Shown here in pieces: positions 1 to 6,522 of a stretch of 25,857 nucleotides of DNA (position 1 is the stretch's first letter; the number at the start of each line of letters is the position of its first letter). The notes beneath the pieces are model-generated. The model was not told the DNA's origin, made no database searches, and saw only the letters and a program-made list of their open reading frames with translations. The DNA is from a virus, in the IMG/VR virus record IMGVR_UViG_3300025890_000138, positions 1 through 25,857 of that record; one strand, written 5' to 3'. The translations under genes and the position numbers were made by a program.

Positions 1-449
1 ACATTGGTTCCCGTCGCCAACGCACCGATACCAACAGAACGGGTGCCCGAAGCTAACGCATCAAGGCCAATGGCTATCGCATCTGTGCCCGTGGCACTCG
101 GACCATTAAAACTTGAAGTAGTTTGCGTAACAAAATTTGCGTCGTATAAAGGGCTTACGTCTTCCGCAGCCGCAGTAATAAAGACTTCCGCATTTCCGCT
201 TAAAGAAATCGCAGAGCCACCACTGGAACTTTCACTCGGAGTTCGAGTTAATGTAGTGCCCGAGGTGGTATAAGTCCCAAGCCCAATTTCCCAATTTACG
301 CCATCTTGGATCGTATACCGCGTTATCGCCCCTGTGGTTAAACCCGCAGCGGTGAAACTTTGGTAGCCTGAAAGAGCAGAACCCAGAGTTATAGTACCAG
401 CACCCGTGGTGCTGGTGGACATTTTTGCCCTGTTCTTTAAAACAGCCAT
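1..449 (-). CDS. Tail-fibre-like protein with YadA-type head repeats, partial (3' end outside window)
   Basis: This gene enters from 449 leftward and leaves the window still open after 149 codons. The N-terminus MAVLKNRAKMSTSTTG, followed by a compact Gly/Thr/Ser-rich domain (about residues 15-95, with NWEIGLGTY and VFITAAAED), is the virion-attachment end I know from many phage fibre proteins. Residues about 118-149 (DAIAIGLDALASG, RSVGIGALATG) match the 14-residue collagen-binding head repeat of YadA-like trimeric adhesins (Hep_Hag type), which usually forms a trimeric beta-roll. The start at 449 lies 12 bases past the preceding stop and has a weak ribosome site; a second ATG at 422 follows AGGG. 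Likely role: receptor-binding or fibre subunit at the tail tip. The receptor-binding C-terminus is not visible. Confidence 0.85.
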   Translation of the reverse strand, partial: MAVLKNRAKMSTSTTGAGTITLGSALSGYQSFTAAGLTTGAITRYTIQDGVNWEIGLGTYTTSGTTLTRTPSESSSGGSAISLSGNAEVFITAAAEDVSPLYDANFVTQTTSSFNGPSATGTDAIAIGLDALASGTRSVGIGALATGTN

Positions 450-461
450 TGTCGCACTCGC

Positions 462-911
462 TTATGCTATGCGGATAATTGCGTTACTCGCGTCCGCCGT
501 TGGGAAAACAATCTGGAAATCTCCAGCCGATGAGGCTTTATCCGAACCGAAGTCCAAAATCACGACGGAGTTAGTTGTTCCAGAGCCTGCTCCCGCAGTC
601 GTATTATATATCAAAGCACCACGCGCCGTAATCGTAGCCGACGTAAACGTAAGATCAGAGAAGTCTGTCAACGCCGTAGTGCCCGACGATGTGGGCGTTA
701 CATTCACCAACGTTCCGCCACCCGCGCTATATGTGCCTGAGTTACTAACCTCGTTTGAGCTTGTGTAAGCAGTTGTAGCTGCGTTAAACGAAGCGTTGTT
801 GTCATACAAAGCGAGCTTAAATGTGTCGCCCGTTCCGTTCGTAAAGTTGTGCGTAGCGGTCATCAATTCTTTCTTGAAAGACGTACACATGTAGTTTCCA
901 CTAAAGGCCAT
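462..911 (-). CDS. Virion structural protein, hypothetical (149 aa)
   Basis: A 149-residue protein rich in Thr, Ser, Gly and Ala, with no Cys-based or catalytic motif. The opening MAFSGNYMCTSFKKEL and the following HNFTNGTGDTFKLALYDN are a pattern I recognise from many marine phage genomes, where it lies beside fibre or connector genes and is annotated only as structural or hypothetical. The beta-rich composition and repeated aromatic-Thr pattern fit an all-beta virion component. The start is well supported: AAGGAG sits 7 bases before ATG. It lies 3 bases after the stop of the upstream gene and 12 bases before the fibre-like gene, so it probably contributes to the tail tip or fibre attachment (inference). 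Confidence 0.88.
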   Translation of the reverse strand: MAFSGNYMCTSFKKELMTATHNFTNGTGDTFKLALYDNNASFNAATTAYTSSNEVSNSGTYSAGGGTLVNVTPTSSGTTALTDFSDLTFTSATITARGALIYNTTAGAGSGTTNSVVILDFGSDKASSAGDFQIVFPTADASNAIIRIA

Positions 912-1208
912 TTAAAGTCTCCTTATCAATTCTGCCAGTTCAGGGTTGCCAGCATCTTTAATCGCATTATACACAGTTGTCCTATCGCTGTGAATAGCTT
1001 GTCTCAGGTAGTACGCAATGACTGTTTCCACATGACGGGAAAAAGCCTTTGCTTGTTCTTGGATCGCTGGATGGGCAGAATCAGATATCGAAATAATCTT
1101 TTCTACACATTGCTCTGCAAGCTCGTCTGGGTTAAACCCACGATTGCTTGTTGTTCGTACCGATACTACCGCGTCTTTGCGGGGTAAGTCAAATGCTGCT
1201 AGTGTCAT
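912..1208 (-). CDS. Hypothetical small phage protein (98 aa)
   Basis: A 98-residue mostly helical protein with no motif I can assign. The C-terminal half (about residues 45-98: HPAIQEQAKAFSRHVETVI, then YYLRQAIHSDRTTVYNAIKDAG) looks like three or four amphipathic helices. I recognise the type from connector-tail regions of marine phages, always without function. The ATG overlaps the TGA of the upstream adaptor gene in an ATGA junction, and AAGGG lies 7 bases before it, so the start is firm. Translational coupling to the adaptor suggests a comparable copy number and a role in head completion or tail assembly (inference). Confidence 0.85.
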   Translation of the reverse strand: MTLAAFDLPRKDAVVSVRTTSNRGFNPDELAEQCVEKIISISDSAHPAIQEQAKAFSRHVETVIAYYLRQAIHSDRTTVYNAIKDAGNPELAELIRRL

Positions 1209-1864
1209 TGTTTCGCCCTTATAACTTTACCCGTGCGATATTCGTCCGTAGTTTCCTTGGCCTCACCCAAAAGTTTAATACCCAGTATCGATTCTTGAAA
1301 CCTCTGCGTATACATCTGCATAACGTCGGGCTCGCCCTTCATGTAAATGTACGCCTCTATTAATGCCCCATACAGCAAAGCCATTTCAGCGTTCTCGCTC
1401 AACCAAGTTGAGTCGTTGTCTGTACCCGCAGTTATACTTTGAGGTCGATAAAAATAATGAAGCTCCGCCGTATACGCCGCGTTAGGCGTCGGGGCCATCA
1501 AAAAGTTATCAACATCGAACTGGCAATAATACTTCGGCTCCCCCGTAGTCGTGGGATCCGGGGTGTACGTCTGCACAAAGCTCGGATCTTTAAACTCTAC
1601 AAAAAACTTGTCGCCGTTCGATCCAGTCATACTTAACGAAAACGGAGCAAGAAAGTCCGCTGGCACTTTAATGTATTGAGCAGCGGCACTCCCCGAGTTA
1701 GTTGTGGCAGTAGCGTTTTTCCGGAACAAACTTAACTGTACACTTTTAAGTATTCGCTCCTCAGACAGACGAATAAACAACGGTATGTTCGTTACATACC
1801 CTGTTTCTTCATACTCAGTATAATCTTTAATAGCCTGCTTTAGCTGCCCATATGTCATCGTCAT
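1205..1864 (-). CDS. SU10-type head-tail adaptor protein
   Basis: The 219-residue sequence matches the phage adaptor family typified by podovirus SU10. The N-terminal MTYGQLKQAIKDYTE is followed by NIPLFIRLSEERILKSVQL (about residues 27-45), VPADFLAPFSL (residues 67-77), GEPKYYCQFD, APTPNAAYTAELHYFYRP (about residues 123-140) and a C-terminal helix with GEPDVMQMYTQRFQESI. In that family the protein forms a ring under the portal and joins head to tail. The start at 1864 overlaps the upstream TGA (ATGA) and has GGAG 8 bases upstream; a second in-frame ATG lies 6 bases later. Length is normal for the family. The fold assignment rests on remembered family sequence, not on a search. Confidence 0.85.
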   Translation of the reverse strand: MTMTYGQLKQAIKDYTEYEETGYVTNIPLFIRLSEERILKSVQLSLFRKNATATTNSGSAAAQYIKVPADFLAPFSLSMTGSNGDKFFVEFKDPSFVQTYTPDPTTTGEPKYYCQFDVDNFLMAPTPNAAYTAELHYFYRPQSITAGTDNDSTWLSENAEMALLYGALIEAYIYMKGEPDVMQMYTQRFQESILGIKLLGEAKETTDEYRTGKVIRAKQ

Positions 1865-2184
1865 GTGTTGATCTCCACTGTGCCTACCGAACCCACAGCT
1901 ACTAAGTTGTTGGGCGGAGACAAGCCTTCTTGGTAGTTAAACCCCACCGGATTCCATCCCCACTGTAGAGCGCGTTGTTCCGCCAGATCACTTTCCGGTC
2001 TCGGGTTGCGCAAGGCTTGCGGATCAGGGCCAACTCTCGGAGGATATAGTTGCGGGTGCTTCGGCTCGAACTCCTCTGGCCCAACCAACGCACCCGTCCA
2101 CTCCTGCTTCATGTCCCGCAAACGATAACGAAACCCGGACCTGTCCGAAATACCCCAAGCGTTTTTGTTAGAAGCAAATGACAT
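1861..2184 (-). CDS. Zinc-ribbon-like phage protein lacking the cysteines (107 aa)
   Basis: A 107-residue protein with the order SDRSGFRYRLRDMKQEWTG, then EEFEPKHPQLYPP, then DPQALRNPRPE. It belongs to a small family seen in connector regions of myo- and podoviruses. Some members read CxxCGF...VCPxC at the equivalent sites and so look like a zinc ribbon; here the four Cys positions are Ser, Ser, Gly and Glu or Phe. Aromatic and Pro-rich C-terminal segments (WGWNPVGFNYQEG) remain. The start overlaps the upstream stop as TAATG, and the stop overlaps the adaptor start as ATGA, so it is tightly coupled to two probable connector genes. Function is unknown; a small structural or assembly role is inferred from position. 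Confidence 0.85.
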   Translation of the reverse strand: MSFASNKNAWGISDRSGFRYRLRDMKQEWTGALVGPEEFEPKHPQLYPPRVGPDPQALRNPRPESDLAEQRALQWGWNPVGFNYQEGLSPPNNLVAVGSVGTVEINT

Positions 2185-2849
2185 TAGACCCTCAAATATC
2201 TAGCACTAGGTTGTAATTTCAACGGAACTCGGTCCTCGTCTTCTTCCGCGGCACGTTGAAACTCTTCTTCGTACACCGCTTTTAATATCTGTATCCGTTC
2301 CGGAGCACGTTTCATAGAAAGGTAGTAGGATAAACCAGCAACCATACAAGGATAAAAACGGAAAGGCATATCAGTAGTGTTGACCAACGCATCGGCATCC
2401 TCGATCCTTTGAACATAATAGTAGATCAACTGATCCGTAGAGTTTTCAGGTGTTTGCCACAAAGTTATAATGGGGTCGATCTGCCTATTGAAGTAAAACT
2501 GTGACGGACGGCCTTGATCAGTCTTGTTCGGAAACGTCAGATAATCGCCGCGACTAATACGCTCGACTTCGTAATCCGTCCCATCCCTGCGTAAGACCAT
2601 CTCCAACATGCCAACGACATCCGCCGTCAACGTGTAGGTGGATGTGCCCTGCACCAAGTTGGTCGTTCCTTGCGCCACGGTCCAGAGGTTTAAACCTCTG
2701 TTCGCCCAGTCCGCAAACATCAGGTTCAGAGACCGACGTGCTGTCCGAGCATCATACCCAGTGCGAACTTCTAGTCCACACCGCTCATACGCCTCCTCAA
2801 TTATCTCACCGACATCGAGGTTAAAATCTCTTGATCCTGAAGTTGTCAT
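2184..2849 (-). CDS. Head-to-tail connector-like protein (221 aa)
   Basis: A 221-residue protein opening with FNLDVGEIIEEAYERCG (about residues 9-25), then DARTARRSLNLMFADWANRGL and NLWTVAQGT. It continues with YTLTADVVGMLEM, a short beta-rich middle, TLWQTPENSTDQLIYYYVQR (about residues 129-148), and PFRFYPCMVAGLSYYLS near residue 170. This helix-strand-helix plan is shared with the P22 gp4-like accessory connector proteins that bind beneath the portal. The C-terminal EEDEDRVPLKLQPSARYLRV is typical of the phage family. The ribosome site is weak; the start lies 3 bases after the previous stop and the stop overlaps the next start as TAATG. A structural connector role is likely; the exact P22 gp4 relationship is inferred. 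Confidence 0.82.
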   Translation of the reverse strand: MTTSGSRDFNLDVGEIIEEAYERCGLEVRTGYDARTARRSLNLMFADWANRGLNLWTVAQGTTNLVQGTSTYTLTADVVGMLEMVLRRDGTDYEVERISRGDYLTFPNKTDQGRPSQFYFNRQIDPIITLWQTPENSTDQLIYYYVQRIEDADALVNTTDMPFRFYPCMVAGLSYYLSMKRAPERIQILKAVYEEEFQRAAEEDEDRVPLKLQPSARYLRV

Positions 2850-2852
2850 TAT

Positions 2853-3059
2853 CTACACCATCTTTGTGTCACGAACACCGCGACCCGACATTACACAGCC
2901 GCCATTTTTGTAACCTTTGTTTATCATACCACCCTTTGCCTTTTTCGCGGTCTTTCCTGCATTGACAAAGTCTTGGTCACTAGGCGCACCCTTGTCGCCT
3001 TTTTTACGCATAGGCTTTCCGCTTTTTCGGCGGTTGTGTATATTCTCGTATAGACTCAT
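2853..3059 (-). CDS. Small basic Lys/Gly-rich phage protein (68 aa)
   Basis: A 68-residue very basic protein: MSLYENIHNRRKSGKPMRKK, then GDKGAPSDQDFVNAGKTAKK, ending in a glycine-rich tail with GRGVRDTKMV. Short Lys-rich proteins of this kind, beginning MSLYxNI and ending in Gly/Arg/Lys repeats, are common between structural genes of marine phages and have no established function; nucleic-acid binding inside the head is a reasonable guess. I chose the ATG at 3059 over upstream starts because it lies one base after the TGA of the preceding gene (TGATATG) and follows AGGGG about 10 bases upstream. Confidence 0.8.
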   Translation of the reverse strand: MSLYENIHNRRKSGKPMRKKGDKGAPSDQDFVNAGKTAKKAKGGMINKGYKNGGCVMSGRGVRDTKMV

Positions 3060-3060
3060 A

Positions 3061-3300
3061 TCATTTTTCCCCTCTGGTGGCGTGGATATCTGGAACGGCA
3101 TTGATGTTCTGCTTATGCTCATTATATTTTGCACTCCGTACTAAAAAATCCTGCCACATTGGTTTAATCATGTCATAGTTTGCACCGACCCTGTAGGTAA
3201 TCACCGCGGTGTCCGCTTTAAGTTGATACAGTTGCAACGCACCCCAGCATAACAGACCAATGGTAATTACAGACGCTAAGTTATTAAAATCGACTTTCAT
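3061..3300 (-). CDS. Small single-span membrane protein (79 aa)
   Basis: A 79-residue protein with a short N-terminal part (MKVDFNNLAS), one hydrophobic segment at about residues 9-25 (SVITIGLLCWGALQLYQL), then a polar helical domain with VGANYDMIKPMWQDFLV and a charged tail. That is the plan of small phage inner-membrane proteins, including some holin- or XhlA-like lysis accessories, but nothing specific identifies it. The gene sits among connector genes rather than in the lysis block, which argues against a holin. The ATG at 3300 overlaps the preceding TAA as TAATG; the codon two positions earlier is only TTG. Confidence 0.8.
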   Translation of the reverse strand: MKVDFNNLASVITIGLLCWGALQLYQLKADTAVITYRVGANYDMIKPMWQDFLVRSAKYNEHKQNINAVPDIHATRGEK

Positions 3301-3545
3301 TACCAAGCCTTACATGACCAATACTTGGCCTTTAATTTATCTAATGTACCCTTATCACAACCATGACGGGCCCTAAACGACTTGCGCCGTTTAGGATTAG
3401 ATTTTTTGATGGACATCTTGGCATCGCCAAAACGAATGATTTTTTCTTTGCCCTTGGCACATGCTTTAACAACAGACTTTTTTCCGCCAGATATCTGACG
3501 TTTGGGCTTGTTGCACTTCATCTTGGCTTTATCAATTTTAGCCAT
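3300..3545 (-). CDS. Small Lys-rich protein of a recurrent marine-phage family (81 aa)
   Basis: An 81-residue basic protein: MAKIDKAKMKCNKPKRQ, then SVVKACAKGKEKIIRFGDAK, then KRRKSFRARHGCDKG and KLKAKYWSCKAW. I recognise the frame MAKxDKxKMKCNKPxR...KACxxGKEKIIRFG...KSFxARH...YWxxKxW from cyanophages and other marine phages, always uncharacterised. Here it carries five Cys (in MKCN, KACA, HGCD, WSCK plus spacing), more than I expect for the family, which might allow metal binding. The start follows a GGGCGGA-type ribosome site with 3 bases of spacing. The stop overlaps the next start as TAATG. DNA binding or capsid-internal roles are plausible but unproven. Confidence 0.85.
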   Translation of the reverse strand: MAKIDKAKMKCNKPKRQISGGKKSVVKACAKGKEKIIRFGDAKMSIKKSNPKRRKSFRARHGCDKGTLDKLKAKYWSCKAW

Positions 3546-3554
3546 GAGTCCGCC

Positions 3555-3836
3555 CTATGCTAAAAGGATAGTTAGCTCAGTCCCCGCGCCTGTAAGCGCA
3601 GAAACGTAAACCCCAGAAGTGAACAACATTCCATTCTCAGGAATGTATATCTCATTCATACCTATGGGAAACTTCTGCGTTAACATTGTTGCTCCCCCAT
3701 TACCATTAGTAAGAGTAAACGAACCTGCCGCAGTAGCGTATATGTTTACGGCCTGAAGTCGGGATCTCGACGGCCCTATAAGAGCCGCCGCTGAACCTTG
3801 CGCATAATTATACGCTGTAATGTCTGAGCCAGCCAT
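3555..3836 (-). CDS. Hypothetical virion protein (93 aa)
   Basis: A 93-residue neutral protein of mostly beta-type composition: RLQAVNIYATAAGSFTLTNG, then IGMNEIYIPENGMLFTSGVY, ending in TILLA. Alternating hydrophobic and Gly/Thr residues suggest a small beta-sandwich such as a decoration or tail-surface protein. No motif gives a function. The start is well supported by AGGGGG 7 bases upstream of ATG, and it follows the preceding gene by 12 bases. It and its upstream neighbour share Ala/Thr/Gly richness and sit just after the capsid terminator, so they may form the first genes of the connector-tail transcript. Confidence 0.85.
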   Translation of the reverse strand: MAGSDITAYNYAQGSAAALIGPSRSRLQAVNIYATAAGSFTLTNGNGGATMLTQKFPIGMNEIYIPENGMLFTSGVYVSALTGAGTELTILLA

Positions 3837-3848
3837 GTGTGAACCCCC

Positions 3849-4319
3849 TTATGGACGGATTACAGTGTTGTAAGCCTGCGCATACAGAATAGTAATCACA
3901 GCTACACCCGCGGTGGTCGCTACGCTGTTCGTAACGGTCAGCTTTAGATCAGCCGTTCCTGTGTTAGCCCACTCCCCTGTACCACCGCCTTGTGTGGTTA
4001 CAGTCTTGAGCCCCGCAGTTGTACCTGTGGCAAGCGTGTTAAGAATTGTAGATGCCCCGCCAACGGTATCACCAACGCTCAAGTTAGTGGTGGCATTCGC
4101 AGCCGTAGACAAGTCTACGATACAATCAATAATCTTGGAGTTTGCTGGAATAACCATGTCGGTTGCGCCTGCTGCAATCGCTCCACCGGAAAGATCCATT
4201 GTGTGTGTTTGCATCATTACAACGTAGCCTACGTTAGCGATGTTCTCGCCTACAGTAGTTCCTGTTGTATTTCGGATGTTCCCTGCCCGGATTGGGCCTG
4301 AAAAAGTTGAGTTAGCCAT
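3849..4319 (-). CDS. Hypothetical virion protein, Ala/Thr/Gly-rich (156 aa)
   Basis: The 156-residue product begins MANSTFSGPIRAGNIRN and continues with VGYVVMMQTHTMDLS, VIPANSKIIDCIVDLS and AVITILYAQAYNTVIRP. The content is strongly beta-prone and low in charge. It resembles small virion proteins coded next to capsid genes in marine phages, for which no exact role is known. I moved the start from an upstream in-frame codon to the ATG at 4319, because AGGAGA lies 5 bases before it and homologues I remember begin MANSTF. It is the first gene after the capsid-gene terminator, 160 bases from the capsid stop. Confidence 0.87.
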   Translation of the reverse strand: MANSTFSGPIRAGNIRNTTGTTVGENIANVGYVVMMQTHTMDLSGGAIAAGATDMVIPANSKIIDCIVDLSTAANATTNLSVGDTVGGASTILNTLATGTTAGLKTVTTQGGGTGEWANTGTADLKLTVTNSVATTAGVAVITILYAQAYNTVIRP

Positions 4320-4394
4320 GAAGATCTCCTGTCTTGGCAAATGTCAGCCGCACCGTGCGACTGTCAGGGATACCAGAACAATACATGACATTTG

Positions 4395-4426
4395 AACAAA
4401 AAGAAAGGGGCTACCGAAGTAGCCCC
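4395..4426 (-). terminator. Intrinsic terminator after the major capsid gene
   Basis: Read leftward, GGGGCTAC-TTCG-GTAGCCCC forms a perfect 8-bp stem (4407-4426) closed by a UUCG tetraloop and followed by TTTCTTTTTG. This is a textbook rho-independent terminator, 53 bases past the capsid stop codon. It is the only strong intrinsic terminator I see inside the leftward operon. Partial read-through would give more capsid than tail transcript, as at the T7 terminator after gene 10. Confidence 0.9.
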
Positions 4427-4479
4427 AGTCTAACAGGGAGGAGGTATGAAAAGTACCTACCTCAGTAACATAGCACAGT

Positions 4480-5391
4480 TTAGGCTCCGGGGGAACCGTA
4501 AACACAACGTGGGTCTGAGAACCCAAAGCTGTAGCGCTCACGAGCTTTGAACCGCATGTTTCCGGTATCAAAGTCGGCTTCCATGTTTGTTGACAAAGCA
4601 GAACGCTCAAAGTGGATCATACCACGAGGTGCGTCAGTCATAACAAAGAAGTGATCCGGGTCAGTGAAGAAGTCGTTGACGGCATAGCCTTCAGGCAACA
4701 TCCCCATAGACCGGATTGCGTTTGTGTCGTTGTCCGCTGTACCTACGCGTAGGTTTGAAACCATCAAACGCTCTGCAACGAATTGCAGTTGACGTGGGAT
4801 AAGAAGTTTCGTGCCGCGTAGAGCAACTTTCAAACCGCGCTCATCAACAAAACCAGCGATATTGATAAGGGCATCTTCAAGAGATGTCTCGTTCAAATCT
4901 GCTGCTGTTGCTGGAGTGTTGGCAAACGTACCACCGTTAGTAAGAGGGTGGTTAGTTGCACACAATGCAACGCCGTCACCGCCTGCGTTCGCACCACCTG
5001 TAAAGGCGTTGTTGAGAACCGCAGCAGCTTTAACCTGCTTTGTGTGTGCCATTGAGCGAGCCAACGCACGAGTGTAACGCGAACCAAGACGATCATACAG
5101 ATTGTCTTCGATAGCTTCCTCTGTTATAGAGAAGGCCAACGCGATAGTTTCGTGGTTGTAACGAGCAGTGTATGCTTCGTTAGCGTCGTCAAAGTTGACC
5201 GCAGAACCTTCCGATTTGGTTGGTGCCGCTCCGAACCCACTCAACATTACTTCCTCTTCGAATGCTCGATCAGAAGATTCTGTTGTGTAGATCTCTGCGT
5301 GTTGGTTTTCGTACTTGTTGTACTCCATACCAAACAGCGCGTTGAGGCCCGGTTCTAGCTCTTTCGCTAGTTGTGCGCGAGAAATAGCCAT
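4480..5391 (-). CDS. Major capsid protein
   Basis: A 303-residue protein starting MAISRAQLAKELEPGLNALF. It contains EVMLSGFGAAPTKSEGSAV, then YNHETIALAFSITEEAIEDN (about residues 77-96), YTRALARSMAHTKQVKAAAV, ATNHPLTNGG, a LLIPRQLQFVAERLM segment (about residues 196-210) and MRFKARERYSFGFSDPR near the C-terminus. These are the hallmarks of the HK97-fold capsid proteins of the Mu-gpT-like group in marine phages: an N-arm, E-loop-like region, helix-rich P-domain and a final beta strand. No protease or long propeptide is evident, consistent with a separate scaffold gene upstream. GGGGG lies 8 bases before ATG, and a strong terminator follows the gene. Confidence 0.92.
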   Translation of the reverse strand: MAISRAQLAKELEPGLNALFGMEYNKYENQHAEIYTTESSDRAFEEEVMLSGFGAAPTKSEGSAVNFDDANEAYTARYNHETIALAFSITEEAIEDNLYDRLGSRYTRALARSMAHTKQVKAAAVLNNAFTGGANAGGDGVALCATNHPLTNGGTFANTPATAADLNETSLEDALINIAGFVDERGLKVALRGTKLLIPRQLQFVAERLMVSNLRVGTADNDTNAIRSMGMLPEGYAVNDFFTDPDHFFVMTDAPRGMIHFERSALSTNMEADFDTGNMRFKARERYSFGFSDPRCVYGSPGA

Positions 5392-5403
5392 TCTTTAGAC
5401 CCC

Positions 5404-6039
5404 CTATACGCCAGTAGTTGACGGAGTACCAGCAACAATCGCGCCATTGGCGGAATTGAAACTGTTATTCAGTCGAACGATTAACGGGATGCCAGCAGCA
5501 GTGAAATCGCTGTTCTCCGGGTCGTCTTGGATACCGACGATACGAAGTTGCAATGCTGCGGTGGCGGCGATTGTGCCGACAGCTAACTTAGCGGACGAGA
5601 TACCTGTGGCTGTTACGCCAGATGTAGCTGTTCCAAAGTTTGCATTTGCAAACACATGACCGCGAGCAGTTGCTTCACTGGTTAATGAAGCGTCTGATGC
5701 GATAATAAATGTCTGCATTGGGTTGTCATACACGAAGGCTACGACGGGATGATTAGAATCCGCGCCAGAACCGGGCCAGTGATTTGAGAAAATCTTCTCA
5801 CCAGTGGTAGACGAAACGTATTCGCAACCCCAGAAAACACCTAATAAACCTACGGTTCCACCAGCAGCCGCGCCAACAATATCAATAAAGCCTGTTGACA
5901 GCGGAATTACGGGAGAACCTTGGTAAATCGCGTTTGTGTTCCCATAGGCGATGCGATACTCGGTCATACCAGTGGTGTTTGCAGCCTGACCGACTACACC
6001 AATCGGACGAAGTCCGAAGGCACCGTTAGTATTTGCCAT
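5404..6039 (-). CDS. Head decoration or minor capsid protein (211 aa)
   Basis: The N-terminus MANTNGAFGLRPIGVVGQA is characteristic of a phage structural protein encoded directly before or after the capsid gene in many marine phages. Further segments are YRIAYGNTNAIYQGSPVIPL, GVFWGCEYVS, PVVAFVYDNPMQTFIIASDA and RIVGIQDDPENSDFTAAGIP. The order (an OB- or beta-tulip-like first part, then a beta domain ending with LIVRLNNSFN) suggests a capsid surface or stabilising protein. AAGGA lies 8 bases upstream of the start. The gene is 12 bases from the capsid gene, so the pair are probably made together. The specific decoration role is inferred from position and family memory. Confidence 0.85.
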   Translation of the reverse strand: MANTNGAFGLRPIGVVGQAANTTGMTEYRIAYGNTNAIYQGSPVIPLSTGFIDIVGAAAGGTVGLLGVFWGCEYVSSTTGEKIFSNHWPGSGADSNHPVVAFVYDNPMQTFIIASDASLTSEATARGHVFANANFGTATSGVTATGISSAKLAVGTIAATAALQLRIVGIQDDPENSDFTAAGIPLIVRLNNSFNSANGAIVAGTPSTTGV

Positions 6040-6059
6040 AGTAGCAATCCTTCTATAAG

Positions 6060-6518
6060 TTAATCGGAGTCTCTACGAGATCCCCCGAATGATACACGAC
6101 TACGCCTATCGTTACTGATAGGCATGGAAGGATGTGACTCCTTCATAAGATCCTGATCAACGGCAGTCATTTGTTCGCGGGTTCTGCCCCCGTAATATGC
6201 AGTTCTTTCTGCTACTGTTTCTTCAGGTATACGGCACAACATCAATCCGCCTTGACCAATCACCCCCTCATAACGACCATCGTCAATAGTCGGGGCTTCA
6301 TAATCAGGATACTCATCTTTACGGACGGGTTCCCATCCTTCTCGCAGCTTGGCGTTGACATTCATTTTGTCTTCTTCGCCGCGCATTGAAACGCGTATCC
6401 AACGATGCACATATCCATCTGGTGGAGTAGGTGCCTCAAGGTGACTGGGCGGTGCCCATGGTTTTCTGCGCGATTCTGTTTCTCGCGTGTTATTTTTGCG
6501 GGGTGTTCTGTCAGCCAT
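6060..6518 (-). CDS. Hypothetical capsid-region protein (152 aa)
   Basis: A charged 152-residue protein with a disordered basic N-terminus (about residues 1-25: RTPRKNNTRETESRRKPWAP), then PDGYVHRWIRVSMRGEEDKM, LREGWEPVRKDEYPD, GVIGQGGLMLCRIPEETVAE and a Ser/Arg tail. I know this arrangement (YxxRWIRxxxxGxxDxxNVxxKLREGWEPV) as a common uncharacterised protein between scaffold and capsid genes. A role in the procapsid or internal head is plausible. The start lies 4 bases after the scaffold-like stop, and AAGGA within the end of that gene serves as its ribosome site. Confidence 0.87.
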   Translation of the reverse strand: MADRTPRKNNTRETESRRKPWAPPSHLEAPTPPDGYVHRWIRVSMRGEEDKMNVNAKLREGWEPVRKDEYPDYEAPTIDDGRYEGVIGQGGLMLCRIPEETVAERTAYYGGRTREQMTAVDQDLMKESHPSMPISNDRRSRVSFGGSRRDSD

Positions 6519-6522
6519 GATC

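Noticed and set aside
4349-4359. CGCAC-C-GTGCG dyad before the gene at 4319
   Set aside because: Five-base arms are short and no promoter lies there; chance is likely.
4344-4610. 88-codon minus-strand frame spanning the capsid terminator
   Set aside because: It overlaps the capsid gene 3' end out of frame and runs through a strong terminator.
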